Source of the DNA: Perkinsus marinus ATCC 50983
Taxonomy: Eukaryota > Perkinsozoa > Perkinsida > Perkinsidae
Direction: 5' to 3'
NCBI RefSeq assembly: GCF_000006405.1
Contig: NW_003206658.1
Location: 1,335,045-1,383,650 of the forward strand
Length of the DNA stretch: 48,606 nt
Shown here: piece by piece, positions 28,067 through 40,040 of the stretch
Layout of the letters: every line of letters begins with the position of its first letter
Position numbering within the stretch: the first letter of the stretch is position 1
Notes under the pieces: generated by a model
The model's database searches: none
What the model was told of the DNA's origin: nothing
The model's input: only the letters and a program-made list of their open reading frames with translations
Program-made: the position numbers and the translations under genes

Positions 28067-28639
28067 TATTATGATATCCAAGATGCAAGCAATAACTATG
28101 GCGCAGTGATGTAGTACACGGGCTACCTCATTATTTCATTACAATTCTGACTAAGAGGACGTCAAGAAGGTTCTGTTATGTAAACAAACACTCAATTCAG
28201 ATTTGATAACCATACTGATCGAGTACGATGATATCGTTACAATCTGATACATAGTAATACAGCAATGACTAGTACGACATGAAACTACTCCTAGGGATGA
28301 AATAAATCAGCTCACATAGAATAGTAATACTTGAGCTAATTATCAGCAGTTAATACACGATGTGCGGTGAGATGTGGCGGTCCTACGTTATCGTCTTGCT
28401 GATCCACCAACTCTCTACTTCATACCAAAATCGATCGTCGTGTCGTCGAGGAGCGGCGTGCCCCTTTCCTTATCCGTAGGAGTATTGGTATCATTTTAGA
28501 GAGGATCTCAGCCACTAATGCGAAGGGAAATCTCGTCCGAGTAAATCGCGCTTCAGCTAGGGCTCGGCATTTCGAGAAATCTACATCTACTGTCGACTAA
28601 CTGAGTGAAGAGCTCCTCCTACCGGGATCGATCCCGGGA

Positions 28640-29120
28640 CCTATTCCTGGTCATTCCCTCCATCCCAATCTTGCTGCCGGGCTTGGAGAGTCTTGAATGA
28701 AGACGATTCCCTTTGCGTTGTCGAAGAGCTTCAGGTAATGAGACTGCATCGCCTGAGAATCCGAATTTCCCCGGATGGACAATAACTCATCATTTGATTT
28801 GAAGTATAACAACAGAAATAACTATTCAATAGAAAACAAGTTGACTTGTTCGCAAGTTATATAGTGAAGGAGTCGCCTTGTCGACTAACCTTCGCCCGCT
28901 CACGTTTCCAGATAATCCAGATAATCTTTCCAGATAATCTGTAAGGATCCTCTGTATCCTGTCCAGCTCGGCGATGAGGCCCTCCAATCCATTCGGTCTG
29001 TCGTTAGCACAACACGCTTGGATGATGTTGGGACCTGCCACCTTGCTATTGAGGAAAGGAGTCACCAAACGAGATCTGCTTATGAGCTGTTCGCGCAAGT
29101 TTGGGCTTAACGAGAAAAAA
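28640..29120 (-). pseudogene. Dynein heavy chain linker-region fragment
   Basis: On the minus strand, a stretch ending near 28910 encodes KVAGPNIIQACC ... LIAELDRIQRILTDYLERL. A second (28795-28650) encodes YFKSNDELLSIRGNSDSQAM and QSHYLKLFDNAKGIVFIQ. Dynein heavy chains have here a block of the form LDxIQxxLxDYLExKRxxFPRFYFLSNDELLEIL...QPHLxKxFDxI, so both pieces match in order. The FPRF part is missing, and a run of three GATTATCTGGA units (about 28915-28950) interrupts the DYLE region. No other part of the roughly 4,000-residue motor is seen nearby. I therefore read it as a decayed gene fragment, though a short functional gene or unresolved introns are possible. Confidence 0.5.
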
Positions 29121-29374
29121 GTAAGCTGCTACTGCGCCGGCCAGTACTCAGGTATCAAAAATGGAACCCTCGATCATGTCTATATTCTCACTTTGTCGGA
29201 CACCACTAGTAGTGGCCCACTACCACATTTTCGCCAACTCACGTTCGTTCCATCTGCTTCTTGAATACTTTGTGAACTTTTTCAAATTTCTTTGCATATC
29301 ATCCGAATCCGGAAAATCACTTTCCAAATACGTGTCAAATCACCCAGGCGTACCATATCGCGCCTGGCGAAAAA

Positions 29375-30045
29375 CTAAACACTCGTCATCCCCCCAAATG
29401 ACAGAGAGCCGAAAAGCCCGGTCCCTAGCCTCCAGAGAAATGAAACTATCCCTCCCCGGAACACCCTCACCAGATCCGAATGGGTACCAAATCTGCTTAC
29501 ATCCACTTCCTTTGTACAGTGAGCCAATCTCGGAAGAGAACCGAAACCGCAGGGTGGAAACGATGCCGACGCTTTCCCGATTGCCACCATTGTGCGCTGA
29601 TCAGCGATATCGGGCCGATAGCGCGGATTAAATGATTAATAGCTGTGGGAGCATTGGAAGGAGGGACTGATTTCCCAAGAAGAACGGATTTTCTGACAGT
29701 CACTGTCAAGATGCACTGATTCTTGAAGTTTTCCGGGTTCAAGGGGTGGGGGGAATCATTTTCCCTCGCCATTCTTTTGTACTCGGGTGACCCGATTTTC
29801 ATTTTCCGAACATGAGAACTCACCACAGAGGAAACCGCAGCTCCACAGATGCTAGTCGCTCGTGTGCCATGACTCACTACAGTAACATGGGCACAACACC
29901 GGTGTGCCAGAAGCAGAAGACCAGGCACCGTTGCAGCAACGGTTCCGACACTGACTATTGTATTGGTTTGAGCCTTCGAAGCTGCCAACTCATACAGCGG
30001 TGCCAGCTCTCGCCCATCATCTTGATATCTTTTCGAGTCGTCCCC
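29375..30045 (-). CDS. Unknown small membrane-type protein, 3' exons
   Basis: An exon ending at 29824 (ELAPLYELAASKAQTN, then hydrophobic VSVGTVAATVPGLLLLAH, then SICGAAVSSV) has a GTGAGT donor. It joins in phase 0 across 29597-29823 to exon 29596-29375. That exon encodes RTMVAIGKASASFPPCGFGS and ends with Gly-rich hydrophobic RVFRGGIVSFLWRLGTGLFG and a stop. Two hydrophobic segments with Gly spacing suggest an organellar or endomembrane protein. The 5' end is not resolved; an exon near 30110-30240 (MANISRHPETMISTWGEQ) may belong to it. A GTAAGC inside the last exon could be an alternative donor. I recognise no family. Confidence 0.45.
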
Positions 30046-30469
30046 TTAAATCTCTCGAGGTCACCTTTCCGGGGAGATATGTTAAGATGATATATTTACC
30101 TGGGCACAATTACCGACATAATATCCTCATCGGCAAAAGCTGTTCACCCCAAGTCGATATCATAGTTTCAGGATGCCTGCTGATGTTCGCCATACTCCGG
30201 CAGTTGAGTATATCTTCCAAGCCCGAATTCAAAGAGTAACCACTCGCGAAGAAGACTAGAATAATATTGGAAGAGACACTGTGTCTCAGATACACATCGC
30301 GTGATGTAGACTTTTGTTCTAGCTTTGCGACTCGGAAGGTTTATGGAACAGAATCTGATATATTCATTGCGACGTAGAGCCTGCGCTAGTTCGACACATT
30401 TCCTTTACTCAATGGTCCACGTAGCTCCCTAAGGCCGATGAATGCTAATTATCACCAGCATCGATCTGG

Positions 30470-30862
30470 CTAGGGGTCATACCGCGATGGGACAGTCTGT
30501 CCGATTCTGTCTGGGATAGGATTGATGCCCCCCCGACGTCGTTCGGCGAACGAAGAACTACGCATCGTCACAATGTCACGTGATGTCATCATGTAATTCT
30601 CAAATTGGAAATTCCAATCGCGTGCGTATTGGTGGAACTCCTTGAAGAGGATTTTTTTCCGAAAATGTTCCAAGTCGATAGTATTACTATCAATACTCAA
30701 CTCGGGAAAAACTCCTTGGCTCGCTTGTAGAGATGTTGCCAGTGGCAACGTCCCGAACTTGTATGTCCTTAGAAATGCCTCTAATGGGAGCTCAATTGTT
30801 GAGTAGACTCTACTCAGTAGAGCATGGTTGTGCACACGATATCTCGTGAATAGTCGACACAT
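30470..30862 (-). CDS. Unknown 130-aa protein, single exon
   Basis: A single open frame from ATG at 30862 to the stop at 30470. The start MCRLFTRYRVHNHALLSRVY is basic and free of acidic residues, which would fit a mitochondrial presequence. Later parts are LEHFRKKILFKEFHQYARDW and an Arg-rich tail. Composition looks coding, but no domain is recognised and no splice sites support it. Confidence 0.4.
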   Translation of the reverse strand: MCRLFTRYRVHNHALLSRVYSTIELPLEAFLRTYKFGTLPLATSLQASQGVFPELSIDSNTIDLEHFRKKILFKEFHQYARDWNFQFENYMMTSRDIVTMRSSSFAERRRGGINPIPDRIGQTVPSRYDP

Positions 30863-31376
30863 CTATCCATCTCTCTCTGTCCCCTTGTGCCAGTGTTATC
30901 AGCGCTGGCCCTGTTGATCGATATCCTAAGCTCTGCTTAGCTTCTATGTGATATAGTCTAGCGTTGCCTATGACAACTTGCCATACTACTTGATAACTAC
31001 CTAATCATTTCCCTATGACTGAGACAAGTGTTACTTCAAGTGGGGGTGAGGGAGGCAAGACGGACAAAGACCAGCAGCAGTTGCCTTGAATGCTCCTACG
31101 GTTGACTTGAAACACAACAACATCGTGGATGCCGACCAACTAAAATACTCGTGTACACCGTAATGAGATACGATCGATGATGAAAATAAAGGGATATGGT
31201 GAGCCTTAGACAGCATAGGCGACGCCAACTATGTGACGAGTTGCCACCTAGCCATCGCCATCTAGCCTAGCTGCTATGCTATACTAATATAATAATATTA
31301 AGATGACTAATGTATTGTATGTGATGACATTGTTCTCAGCCTATAAATTCTCACTCGTATTGTTATTGCTAATAGT
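30863..31376. other. Intergenic, no convincing gene
   Basis: No exon is visible. The part from about 31270 to 31370 is AT-rich and precedes the possible start codon at 31377. Confidence 0.35.
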
Positions 31377-31711
31377 ATGTCTCTTCCTTCGAGGCTTGAT
31401 GTTGAGATGGATACCGGAGGGTCTAGGTCTACCACAACTAGGATCAAAAAAAGAGTGAAAAGATACCACAGAGGCTGGAGAAGGACAAAAACCAAGACCG
31501 ACAGAACCTTGCAGATGGTCAGATCATGATCCATGAGAGAGAAAATAAAGTGCTCCAGAAGGTCTGGCACCGATGTGAGAGTATTAGACGCCTCTCTATC
31601 GACAACGGCAGCCGTGGGTGTCGCAGTGGCAATTGGTTGCACAAGTCTCACAATAACGGTTACTTAACCTACGGCCGAGTAAGGAACCTTCTGGTGGGGT
31701 TCTCTCAATGA
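31377..31711 (+). CDS. Possible small charged protein
   Basis: ATG at 31377 opens MSLPSRLD. A 41-nt intron (31401-31441) would join it in phase 0 to a charged, helical stretch DQKKSEKIPQRLEKDKNQDR ... MIHERENKVLQKVWHR, which reaches a strong GTAAGG near 31678. A frame change inside the exon would expose a hydrophobic AAVGVAVAIGCTSLTIT tail, which would make it look tail-anchored, but I found no splice site that does this cleanly. An acidic stretch DTTSSHDGNSDDEDGEAHRS at about 31710-31790 could be a further exon. The opposite strand also reads as a hydrophobic frame, which is probably the antisense of the Lys-rich helix. Confidence 0.35.
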
Positions 31712-32044
31712 TACCACAAGTAGTCATGATGGTAACAGCGACGACGAGGATGGAGAAGCGCATAGGTCAGAATTGGATAGACGGGATTCGTCGTGAAGCT
31801 GGATGTAAAAACTGTTGCAAAAAATTGCATTATCAAATGAAATACCGACCAATCTCTTTGGCGTCACAGGCGACTGAGACACCGATTCACGTGAGGTTAG
31901 TGAACTCGTATCGCGTCGCGGTAATCGCGGTCACGCACAGCAGCTCCTCGAACAACATCTAAGGTGATAATCTGCGCCGGATGTGGTATCGCTGGACTGA
32001 TGCAGGTGGGGTATTTCCTGCTCGGAGAGAATTAGTTCTATAAC

Positions 32045-32989
32045 TGTTCTGATTTCTGTTGGAAGATCTCTGCTGGGAGATCAACTCGTAATATGAAGAA
32101 CGTGGGTGTATGCCACAAGTCACGCTGCGTGACGAGTAATGCGCAAAAATGTTGCAACAAACCGAGACACGAATAACTGAAGTGCACAGAGGCTAACTCA
32201 GTGATATTGGTGCTACAATACAAAGTAGCAAGGCATCGCTCGAGTGCAGGACGTCGTCCTTTCGACATCGTGCTGATAGCACGCGTTTGCATGGGACAAG
32301 GACATTAGGTGACACAGAGGCGTTGCGTGGCACAGCCTCATACGTCTGTCGTTGAACTTTCCTTATACCCGTAGTATCGTCCACGGCTCGCACCGGAGAA
32401 GTAGAGTAAACCATTGTCAACTTCACCTTGTTTGAGTTCAACCAGACGATGAAAGGTGAGTAGAATCTCGGTTCGACTATTCCCAATGGATATTCCCTAA
32501 GGGAGCGATCATCACTAGGACATGCCTGCGAGATCAAAACATGCCCAATCATATCGTACGCTCACTCTGGCGGCCAAATGGTTCAGTGCCGGGTGAGTTT
32601 TCCTTCTGGGAACGTGAGAGCGTAGCCTGTTCCTACTGAAAAGTTTCCTGAGGGAATACCTCGAAATATCTAGAAATGAGCAGGAGGCGCTTGGTCACTG
32701 GCTCCCTTGCCTCACTCCCCAACGCACTCGAGCATGGAAGCATGATGAAGTTACTTTCTGAGTGATCGCTTATCACATCTCCCACCGAAGCCCGTATGCA
32801 GACCGCGAGTTTGAGCTCACACAGGTCACGTGTGGGAGCGCGTCGAGAACTTTCGTCTCGAGTCAAATCAGCCGCCAAAATGGAGTTCCAAACTTGCCCA
32901 TAATGGAAGTAACACACAATGACCGTCCAGTGCATGACGGTTCTGTAAACTACTTTTACTTTCCATAGATAAGTTCTGCATATGATCAT
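32045..32989 (-). CDS. Unknown protein, several exons
   Basis: Three stretches link on the minus strand. The first (about 32940-32660) encodes SILAADLTRDESSRRAPTRD ... KLAVCIRASVGDVISDHSES ... TKRLLLISRYFE and ends at a GTATTC donor. A short exon (about 32633-32568) encodes RNRLRSHVPRRKTHPALNHL. After a 40-nt intron (GTGAGC ... CTCGCAG) it joins in phase 0 to a frame starting ACPSDDRSLREYPLGIVEPR, then FYSPFIVWLNSNK. That frame stays open to about 32200. I recognise no domain. The end and start are not fixed. It lies just downstream of MSH6 on the same strand. Confidence 0.4.
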
Positions 32990-33039
32990 TTACCTCTTAC
33001 GAGTGCAGGAAACGCAATCATCAGAACCGCTTTGAAAAT

Positions 33040-36000
33040 TCAATGAGCTGCAACGTGCTTAACAGAGTCGTAGAATTCTCCCAAAGCTTCGTCATCATAT
33101 GGGACATCCGGGTACTCCACAGCAGAGTGGAAAACTGTCGACATCTCCCTCGCTGCCTCCACGATTACCTGACGAAAGAAAACTCAACTGGAAACACCGC
33201 CAACAGGAGGCACCTCCGGTAGGCCAGCAATCTTAGCAACATGCATAGCGTGGCTCTGAGGGCATCGTCCCTTAGTGAATTTGTAGAGGAAGGTCACCTC
33301 GCGAGTAGCTGGGTTAACGAGACATGCTTGATGGTACCTACAACGACCACTAGTAGGGCTCCTCTACAGAATGCGCAGTAGTCCTTCGAGGCAGGCCCTC
33401 ACAGTGCCGTGTTGTGTAGACCTTCATCTTCGGCTAATTGATGATAGTGTGTGGCGAAAAGAGTACGGCAGCCAATACTCTCCGATATCCTCTCGAGCAC
33501 AGCGTGAGCGATAGCAGCACCGTCGAAAGTTGAAGTCCCGCGGCCTGAGAGGAGATTGAAGCCAACTCAGGCTATCACAATTCACCGCCCACGGCGAGCA
33601 TTCGTGTGTTTGAGCCCATACGCACTTCACAAGGGAAATGACCACGGGATACAGCCCAGTAAGGGGCTCAGAGCTGATACGACTGCTAGTCCCACTAAGG
33701 GCCAACCCGATTGCCGAAAGCGACGAGATGGCGCTACCAAGTTCATCAATGACTGCTAGGGAATGCTTGGTGGCATGCTGCAACACGGCTCCGGTCTCTT
33801 CGAGTTCGATGAGGAAAGTACTCTTGTTCTCTAGGATGGAGTCTCTGGCGCCAATTCTGGTGAAAATTCGATCCACTGGTGTTAATTTAAACCTGCAAAC
33901 CGCAATTTTACGGAGCAACTCAGCGGTCCAGATGGACACCCTTACGATGATGCTGGTACTCTGCACCCAAGCTGGGCTATAATAACAGCAGTAGCACTTA
34001 GACGGAGTACCGTACCTGTAGGTAGTTCGATAGCAAACACAACACAGCTCGATAATATTCACTTTTGCCGCCCATGTTGGGGCCTGTGACCAGCAGCGTC
34101 GTCGGACTGCCATTGATACCCATCTCCACAGAGTTGGGTACAAATTCCCTCCCTGATCGTGCTAAGGCAGCCTCCTGTACCTGACCACATACTTCAAGAC
34201 TCTGTACATTATCGTCACTATAATCACCGGATGCCGTCCATCGACCAAATCAAAGACTGGAGCAGTGAACTCTGTCGGATCCAGGATCTGCGGCCGGCAC
34301 ATCGAGCCAGCTCCAGGCCGGGACGCCTCCGATAAGGAAAGAAGACAATCCAGAGTAGCCAGCCTTTGAACCTAGGCCCAACCGGATGCCTCGAATATAG
34401 CCATTCCAGCGACTTCACCATATCCTGTAGCCGAATGGTATGCTTGTGGAAGTCCTTAAAGAGTTGTGCCATGAAGGGGTAGAGGCAGTCCTTCATCCGC
34501 TCCTCTGTCGCATCCAGCTCCTCCGTCATGTTACGTATCTACCAGCGTTCCTTGCATTGTCCAGACGAGTTGATTTCCACCTCTTGCGTCAAAAGCCTGA
34601 CGAAGCCCTTTCTCGTGCTGGACACTTCCAGTCCATGCGCTTCTAAATCTCGAGGGGCACACCGCTCAGGAACTTCAATTTCATACCTTGCCTCGACCAA
34701 TTGAACGACTGCCACAACGTGCAAGGGAACTACTACCTGTATTTCACGCTGACGAATTTCGCCTCTTGCGGTTTGCATCCTTTTAGATGCTCATGGCAGA
34801 CGGTCTTCAGTTCCTCTTGGAGGTCTGACTTAATGCTGGCTATCTTAGACTGGGCCTCGTCGTAGGCTGGGCAGCATCCTAAGAGATATGTACTGGCGAT
34901 GATGTACTCATCTCCATCATGATATGAGCAAGGGGCTAGCTCATTCCTCAACCCCGCTCGCATACACCCATGAGAGATTCCCCTCGGGTCCGCCCCGAGG
35001 TGCTAGATCTGCCACAGTCCAAGTCGGCCTTTCACCAAAACTTTACAAGAGGCATGCAACCCTCAGCTGATGAGGGTTTCAGGTAGTATACTTCAAAGAA
35101 GATTAATTCCCATATTTCGCTGTCCATGGAGTATTGGATCTCACCTGGTGCTGCAGAGTATCCGTCTGATTCACTTCCCTGCACTCTGCTGCCCAGTTCT
35201 TCCAAGATGCCATCCACATAGCCGAGCTCCTCCATCGGTATCAGCTCATCTAGCAGTGCTGGCAGCGCTCCATCACCTTCGCGAACCTGTTGCCACGAAA
35301 ACTTCTCTCAAAAACTATTTCAATAATTTCCCACGACCGAAGCAAAGAAGAAGCTCACCATAGCGAGGCATCTATCCGCCTCCTTCAGAGCTGCCAACAG
35401 TTCCATGAACTGGGCAATACGTGAGGACTCCACCTGCAGCACGAGGAACTCAAGGACACCAGTGGTACCGTTCCAAGCGCACTTCGCCATAGAGAACAGC
35501 TTTCCTCTCGAGCTGCAGGCCTAGAGCAAATACTCTGTTTTGCCTCCTTTCGATGTCCGGTAACTTCCTCATCCTCGAACGAAGGTCCCTGAAGTCACCA
35601 ACGTAACGACAGAGCTGTACGAAGCAGCTTACGCGACTAGTTCAGTCCTTTCTAGGAGCCAATCCACCACATCGAGTCTTCTGTCAGTATCAGTCTTTGC
35701 TCTCAACGGGCAACACACCCACTGTCGCAACAGGCGCTTGCCGAATGGAGTCACCGTATGATCTAGTTGGTTGAGTAAAGAGCCTTCTAGTTTACCATCC
35801 GTATCTACCAGGAGATACTCACACTGTTGAGTGAACCGACTGTAGGCTCACTTCGCAGTACTTCCAACTGCTCCAAGGCGTTCGCGTCGAGGACCAAGCC
35901 TGAGCTACCCGCATTCGACGTGTCCAACTTTTCCCATGTTGCGAAGGATGTTACCTGACTCCACCAACCGTCGCCCGTTACATAGAACCACACACGATCA

Positions 36001-39000
36001 TCAGTCGCCACCGAGCTATAGTGTCACTTGAGTCCAAACGCTTGTTGGCTGTATATCTACAACCGTTAACGACGCCCCTCCGTACCGCTTCGTAGAGCAT
36101 TGTTTGACGTAGATAGGCTAGAACAGCTCCGCACGCCTTCTGTACAGGTAGAGGCTCGTCGCTCTCGTCCTGAGTATCGAGTGTTAAGACAGCGGCAAAC
36201 CCCTTTTTCGCTACCTGTCTTCCGTGCTCCGTATTGGGATCCCAATGATGCCACTGTGTGACAGTCGGCGGGACCGCCAGGCCCTGGAGTAGGCGATGGA
36301 CCGCTGTGGGTATCGATTCTGAAACACACCCAGTCCATCGCAACTCAATGCTGGCGAGTCTCGCGCGGCGTGAGGATACACCCCTCAACTCTGGCGAATC
36401 CTATGATCTATAAATGCCAGTCTATATGCCCACTATCACGGGTGCTCATCTTATAACATGTCATTACCAATACTAAGCTCACTGTATGTCATATCAGCGA
36501 TGATTTCGCCGGCTTAATTTTCATCAGAGCAATTCGCAAAGCCCCGCGCGTTGAGTTAGCATTGTGTGAGATAGGAGGCGACCCTAGTCGGGTGTCGTGC
36601 AGCTCAACCCTAGAAGACAGCCTACTCTTATCAGCCAGCAGCTCCCTTGGTTGCAGCGTTATTAGAATAGTCCGTAGTAGTTGTCGGTCTGGCTTGTCCT
36701 CAAACCAGCCATACTTGAATGTAGATGTGGTACAGTCTACTACACAGCAGCCGAAGGACAGACGGTCCCCGAGAGCGCCTACCACCGAGACCTCAACTGT
36801 GATATGATAGGAGGCGGCCTACCAGGATGAGTGCATCCATCACTGAACCACAGGGCCATGAGATAGTTGGGCTGAGCAGGGGACGGTGAGTTCTTGAGCA
36901 TCACCTCGTGCGTCAGCGTGCCCGCTGTGTGGGCCTAATGGAAGAGACTTGCCGCCAACAGTTCAGCCTAGGGCGCTATTCGAAGCCAGATGCGCGAGTT
37001 GAGACCAACGATGCAGCCGCAGAATAACCTCATTTTCTGTCCGATATGCTCATCCAGATCTTGTCGCCTAGCTCCCGATGCCCCCCCCCTAAGGTTTTCT
37101 CACTCCATGATAGGGCGCAATTAACGTGATCCCACCCGTGAGGGATAACCATGCAGCGGCCCACCTGGCAAGCCTCTCGCTTCACAACAGCATCACTCTT
37201 CCTCCCCTGTCCCTTGTTCATCTCCCCAACCCTTTCAACCTGCTCTACCACCACTGTACGAAAGCCAGCATTGACCAAGACACTGCTATACTCGTACAAC
37301 GACACCTACAAGACTACTGTCACATAGCACTTCCCGATTCTTCATCAGACATCGAGTTTTCCAAGATCGCTGGGACTATTACTGCGCGCGAGGATTCTTC
37401 ACTGTATCGTCGACATCGCTGAAAGACAACCTACCTCCGGAAAGCCCACATGAGGCTTCTTGTTGTTGCCCATCCATCGCAGGTTGCATGCAGCTTGAGC
37501 GAACACTGCATCATAGTAGAAAATCTCGTAGAACTTGCCGACTTTGAACAACGTGATCTCGTCGAAGTGTTTCGCTTTCACTTCCCAATACTGCAGCAGC
37601 ATGGGCGTGCAGTGACCCTCTTCCTTCTTACGCCGCGAAGAGTCTACAGCACATTACAATGACACATCTCGAGGAGAGGGCCCACCTCTGAGATCGGGGA
37701 CTTTCATAGTAGACTGATCATAGTCAGGATGATCAGGCCTACGTCCCTTCTCATCTGCAAGATTGTCTGGATGCATCCAACTAGGATAAGAGTACCTACA
37801 AATCTATGAATGAGATCCCCATCTATCACGTTCGAGCCAGCAATAGAGTAACTCCCAGTAGTTACGTGTCTCTCGTTTCGTAGTAGGCCCTCAAGCATGC
37901 GGCGGCAAAGGGAGGCCAATCTGATGATACAAGGAGGGGGAAAATAACTCAATGACGGCGGCCGCTATGCGACTACGCTTACCACTCTATACAACTCAGA
38001 TTTGGCGGATGGGGCCGCTATGCCCGCTATGGACTCTACCATTCAGATATTTATTTGATGGATGGGGCCGCTATGCCCGCTATGGACTATACAATTCAGA
38101 TATTCATTTGATGGATGGGGCCGCTATGCCCGCTATGGACTATACAATTCAGATATTCATTTGATGGATGGGGCCGCTATGCCCGCTATGGACTATACAA
38201 TTCAGATATTCATTTGATGGATGGGGCCGCTATGCCCGCTATGGACTATACCATTCAGATATTTATTTGATGGATGGGGCCGCTATGCCCGCTATGGACT
38301 ATACAATTCAGATATTCATTTGATGGATGGGGCCGCTATGCCCGCTATGGACTATACAATTCAGATATTCATTTGATGGATGGGGCCGCTATGCCCGCTA
38401 TGGACTATACAATTCAGATATTCATTTGATGGATGGGGCCGCTATGCCCGCTATGGACTATACAATTGAGATACTTGTTTGGTGGACGGGGCCGCTATGC
38501 CCGCTATAGACTATACAATTCAGGAGTCTATTTGGCGGGTGGGGCCCATATGCCGCCATGGACTATACCATTAAGAAATCTATCAGGTGGGTGGGGCCGC
38601 TATGCCCAAGGATCACGACTTCACATGCGCGGGTAAAGATACCAATTTGGCGCGTGGGGAGAGGAAGAAACATCAAAATAGCAGGTAGAGAACTGAGCCA
38701 TGCGCTTCAAATGAAGATCTCAATTTCGTTAACAATGACGTCAATTGTATGATCAAAGGGAACCGCTGGTAAGGACGAAGAGTTTAGTAGAAGAGATGAT
38801 CCCACCTCTAGCCTTAGCCTCGATCTCTTCCCTAGTGAGCTCTGCTTCATCGTCACCATTAGGACTCTCCAATGGCTTTCTCAGAGCAAGAATGACAGCG
38901 TTGTCCGGCCGGGACTTCAAGACTGATCGTGAGAACAATCCCCTCAATGTGCTAGCCCACCACTGGACAGCGACTCAATGCGGCTCCGCGAGAATACGGA

Positions 39001-39678
39001 GTACATGGCTTAAAGCCGGCACAATGAAATCAGAGGCAGAAATCATGATGCCAACGCTCGTTCCCCGCTGACCTTGTGGTACTGCTGGCAAGGAATTGAC
39101 GTCATATAGTAGGTCATCATAGGATCCCGACTCGAGCGTTGATATTGAGCTGGTAGCTTCATCCAAGCCTCGCTGCCGCTTCACAAAAATAGCCTGAACA
39201 TCGAAATGGTCGCAACTCAAGATAGGCTTTGCGACTACCTCATTCACTGACTCGTCGTCTCCGGACTCATCATCGCTGCTGTCATCGACGTACGTAAGTC
39301 TCCGTTTCCTCTTCCCAATACCCTCACACTGGCCCTCTGACTGTACTTGGGTCTGTTCCTCGCTGATCAGAGAGGTTCGCCTGACCGGTGCAGTCGCTGT
39401 CGAGGATATGCTGAGGACAATGTTGCTCAAAGAGAACCAGGAGTGAATGTGAATATCAGTAGTAATAGGCACCATTCAGAACGATCAGTCCCATCGCCAT
39501 CTATAGATCACCTCTCAACGGTTGCCGGGGAACTATCCATATCCACATCAGCCACATCACCACGTGACGGTAGTGAAGGTCGATTCTCCTCCTTTTTCGG
39601 CAATACTTTGAAGAACGATAGCAACGAGCTCTGACGTTTACCGCCGTCCGAAGCAACACTGGAGCGTCGACTGTTCAT
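33040..39678 (-). CDS. MSH6: MutS homologue MSH6, complete or nearly so
   Basis: MSH6 pairs with MSH2 as MutS-alpha to recognise base mismatches in the nucleus. Exon 1 (39678-39512) starts [13 protein letters not shown] and carries a PCNA-binding PIP box, [15 protein letters not shown], as MSH6 N-termini do. Later exons give [18 protein letters not shown] and the mismatch-reading domain [20 protein letters not shown] with VGKFYEIF (the conserved Phe-x-Glu). Connector and lever parts include [11 protein letters not shown] and [18 protein letters not shown]. The ATPase has TGPNMGGKS (Walker A), [38 protein letters not shown] (Walker B, split by an intron), FATHYHQL and [20 protein letters not shown]. 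It ends at TGA 33040. All key motifs look intact. Introns are mostly short, except one of 885 nt (37921-38805) filled with a minisatellite. Exon edges between 33 and 37 kb were only partly placed. Confidence 0.92.
37958..38612. repeat. 53-bp minisatellite, about 12-13 units, in an MSH6 intron
   Basis: Units begin GGGGCCGCTATGCCCGCTAT and recur every 53 bp (starts 38011, 38064, 38117, 38170, 38223, 38276, 38329, 38382, 38435, 38488 and 38541, then a shorter step to 38593). The unit at about 37958 and those after 38435 are diverged; the interior is almost invariant. Units 1 and 5 share variants (ACCATTCAGATATTTATT), while units 2-4 and 6-8 share another form (ACAATTCAGATATTCATT). This gives a 4-unit, 212-bp higher-order repeat. 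Confidence 0.95.
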
Positions 39679-40040
39679 GCAGGTGATCACTAATGGGACC
39701 ACTGCTCGACTTCTCAGCGACTCGCAACACAACCACCATTGACACCCCAACCGCAATGACACGGTAAAGAATGTGAGCATGCATTATCCGATGGCTATCA
39801 CTTCGAGCCACTCACAAAGTGTTAGCCTCGTACAAGAGTCTGAATCCGTGATCCTTCTAGCTAAGTGGACAATGACAAGCGCGAACTCCACCAGGATGTC
39901 GGTTGCTCACCCACTATCCATGCTTGTATTGACAAGAGTACTTCAACACAAATCCTGCATTATCACGCACAAGCACAGATGTTGATGCAAAGATGAGCAC
40001 TACTGATTACTACTTGAATATTCCACAAAACAAGAAAGCC

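Noticed and set aside
28626-28641. CCGGGATCGATCCCGG as a further tRNA T-arm (also AGGGATCGATCCCT near 7319)
   Set aside because: These are simple palindromes that resemble a B box; no D-arm, anticodon arm or acceptor is found around them.
29730-29750. GGGTTCAAGGGG in the intron at 29597-29823 as a tRNA-like motif
   Set aside because: It lacks the closing CC of a B box and has no T-stem.
31307-31651. Minus-strand hydrophobic frame as a membrane protein
   Set aside because: It mirrors a Lys/Glu-rich plus-strand helix, which often creates a false hydrophobic antisense frame; no splice partners were found.
37958-38612. CRISPR array
   Set aside because: The units are contiguous 53-bp repeats without unique spacers, in a eukaryotic intron.
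37952-38752. Overlapping open frames through the 53-bp repeats (repeating GPLCPLWT / GRYARYGLY peptides)
   Set aside because: The frames stay open only because the repeat unit happens to lack stops. They lie antisense within an MSH6 intron and have no start context or splice support.
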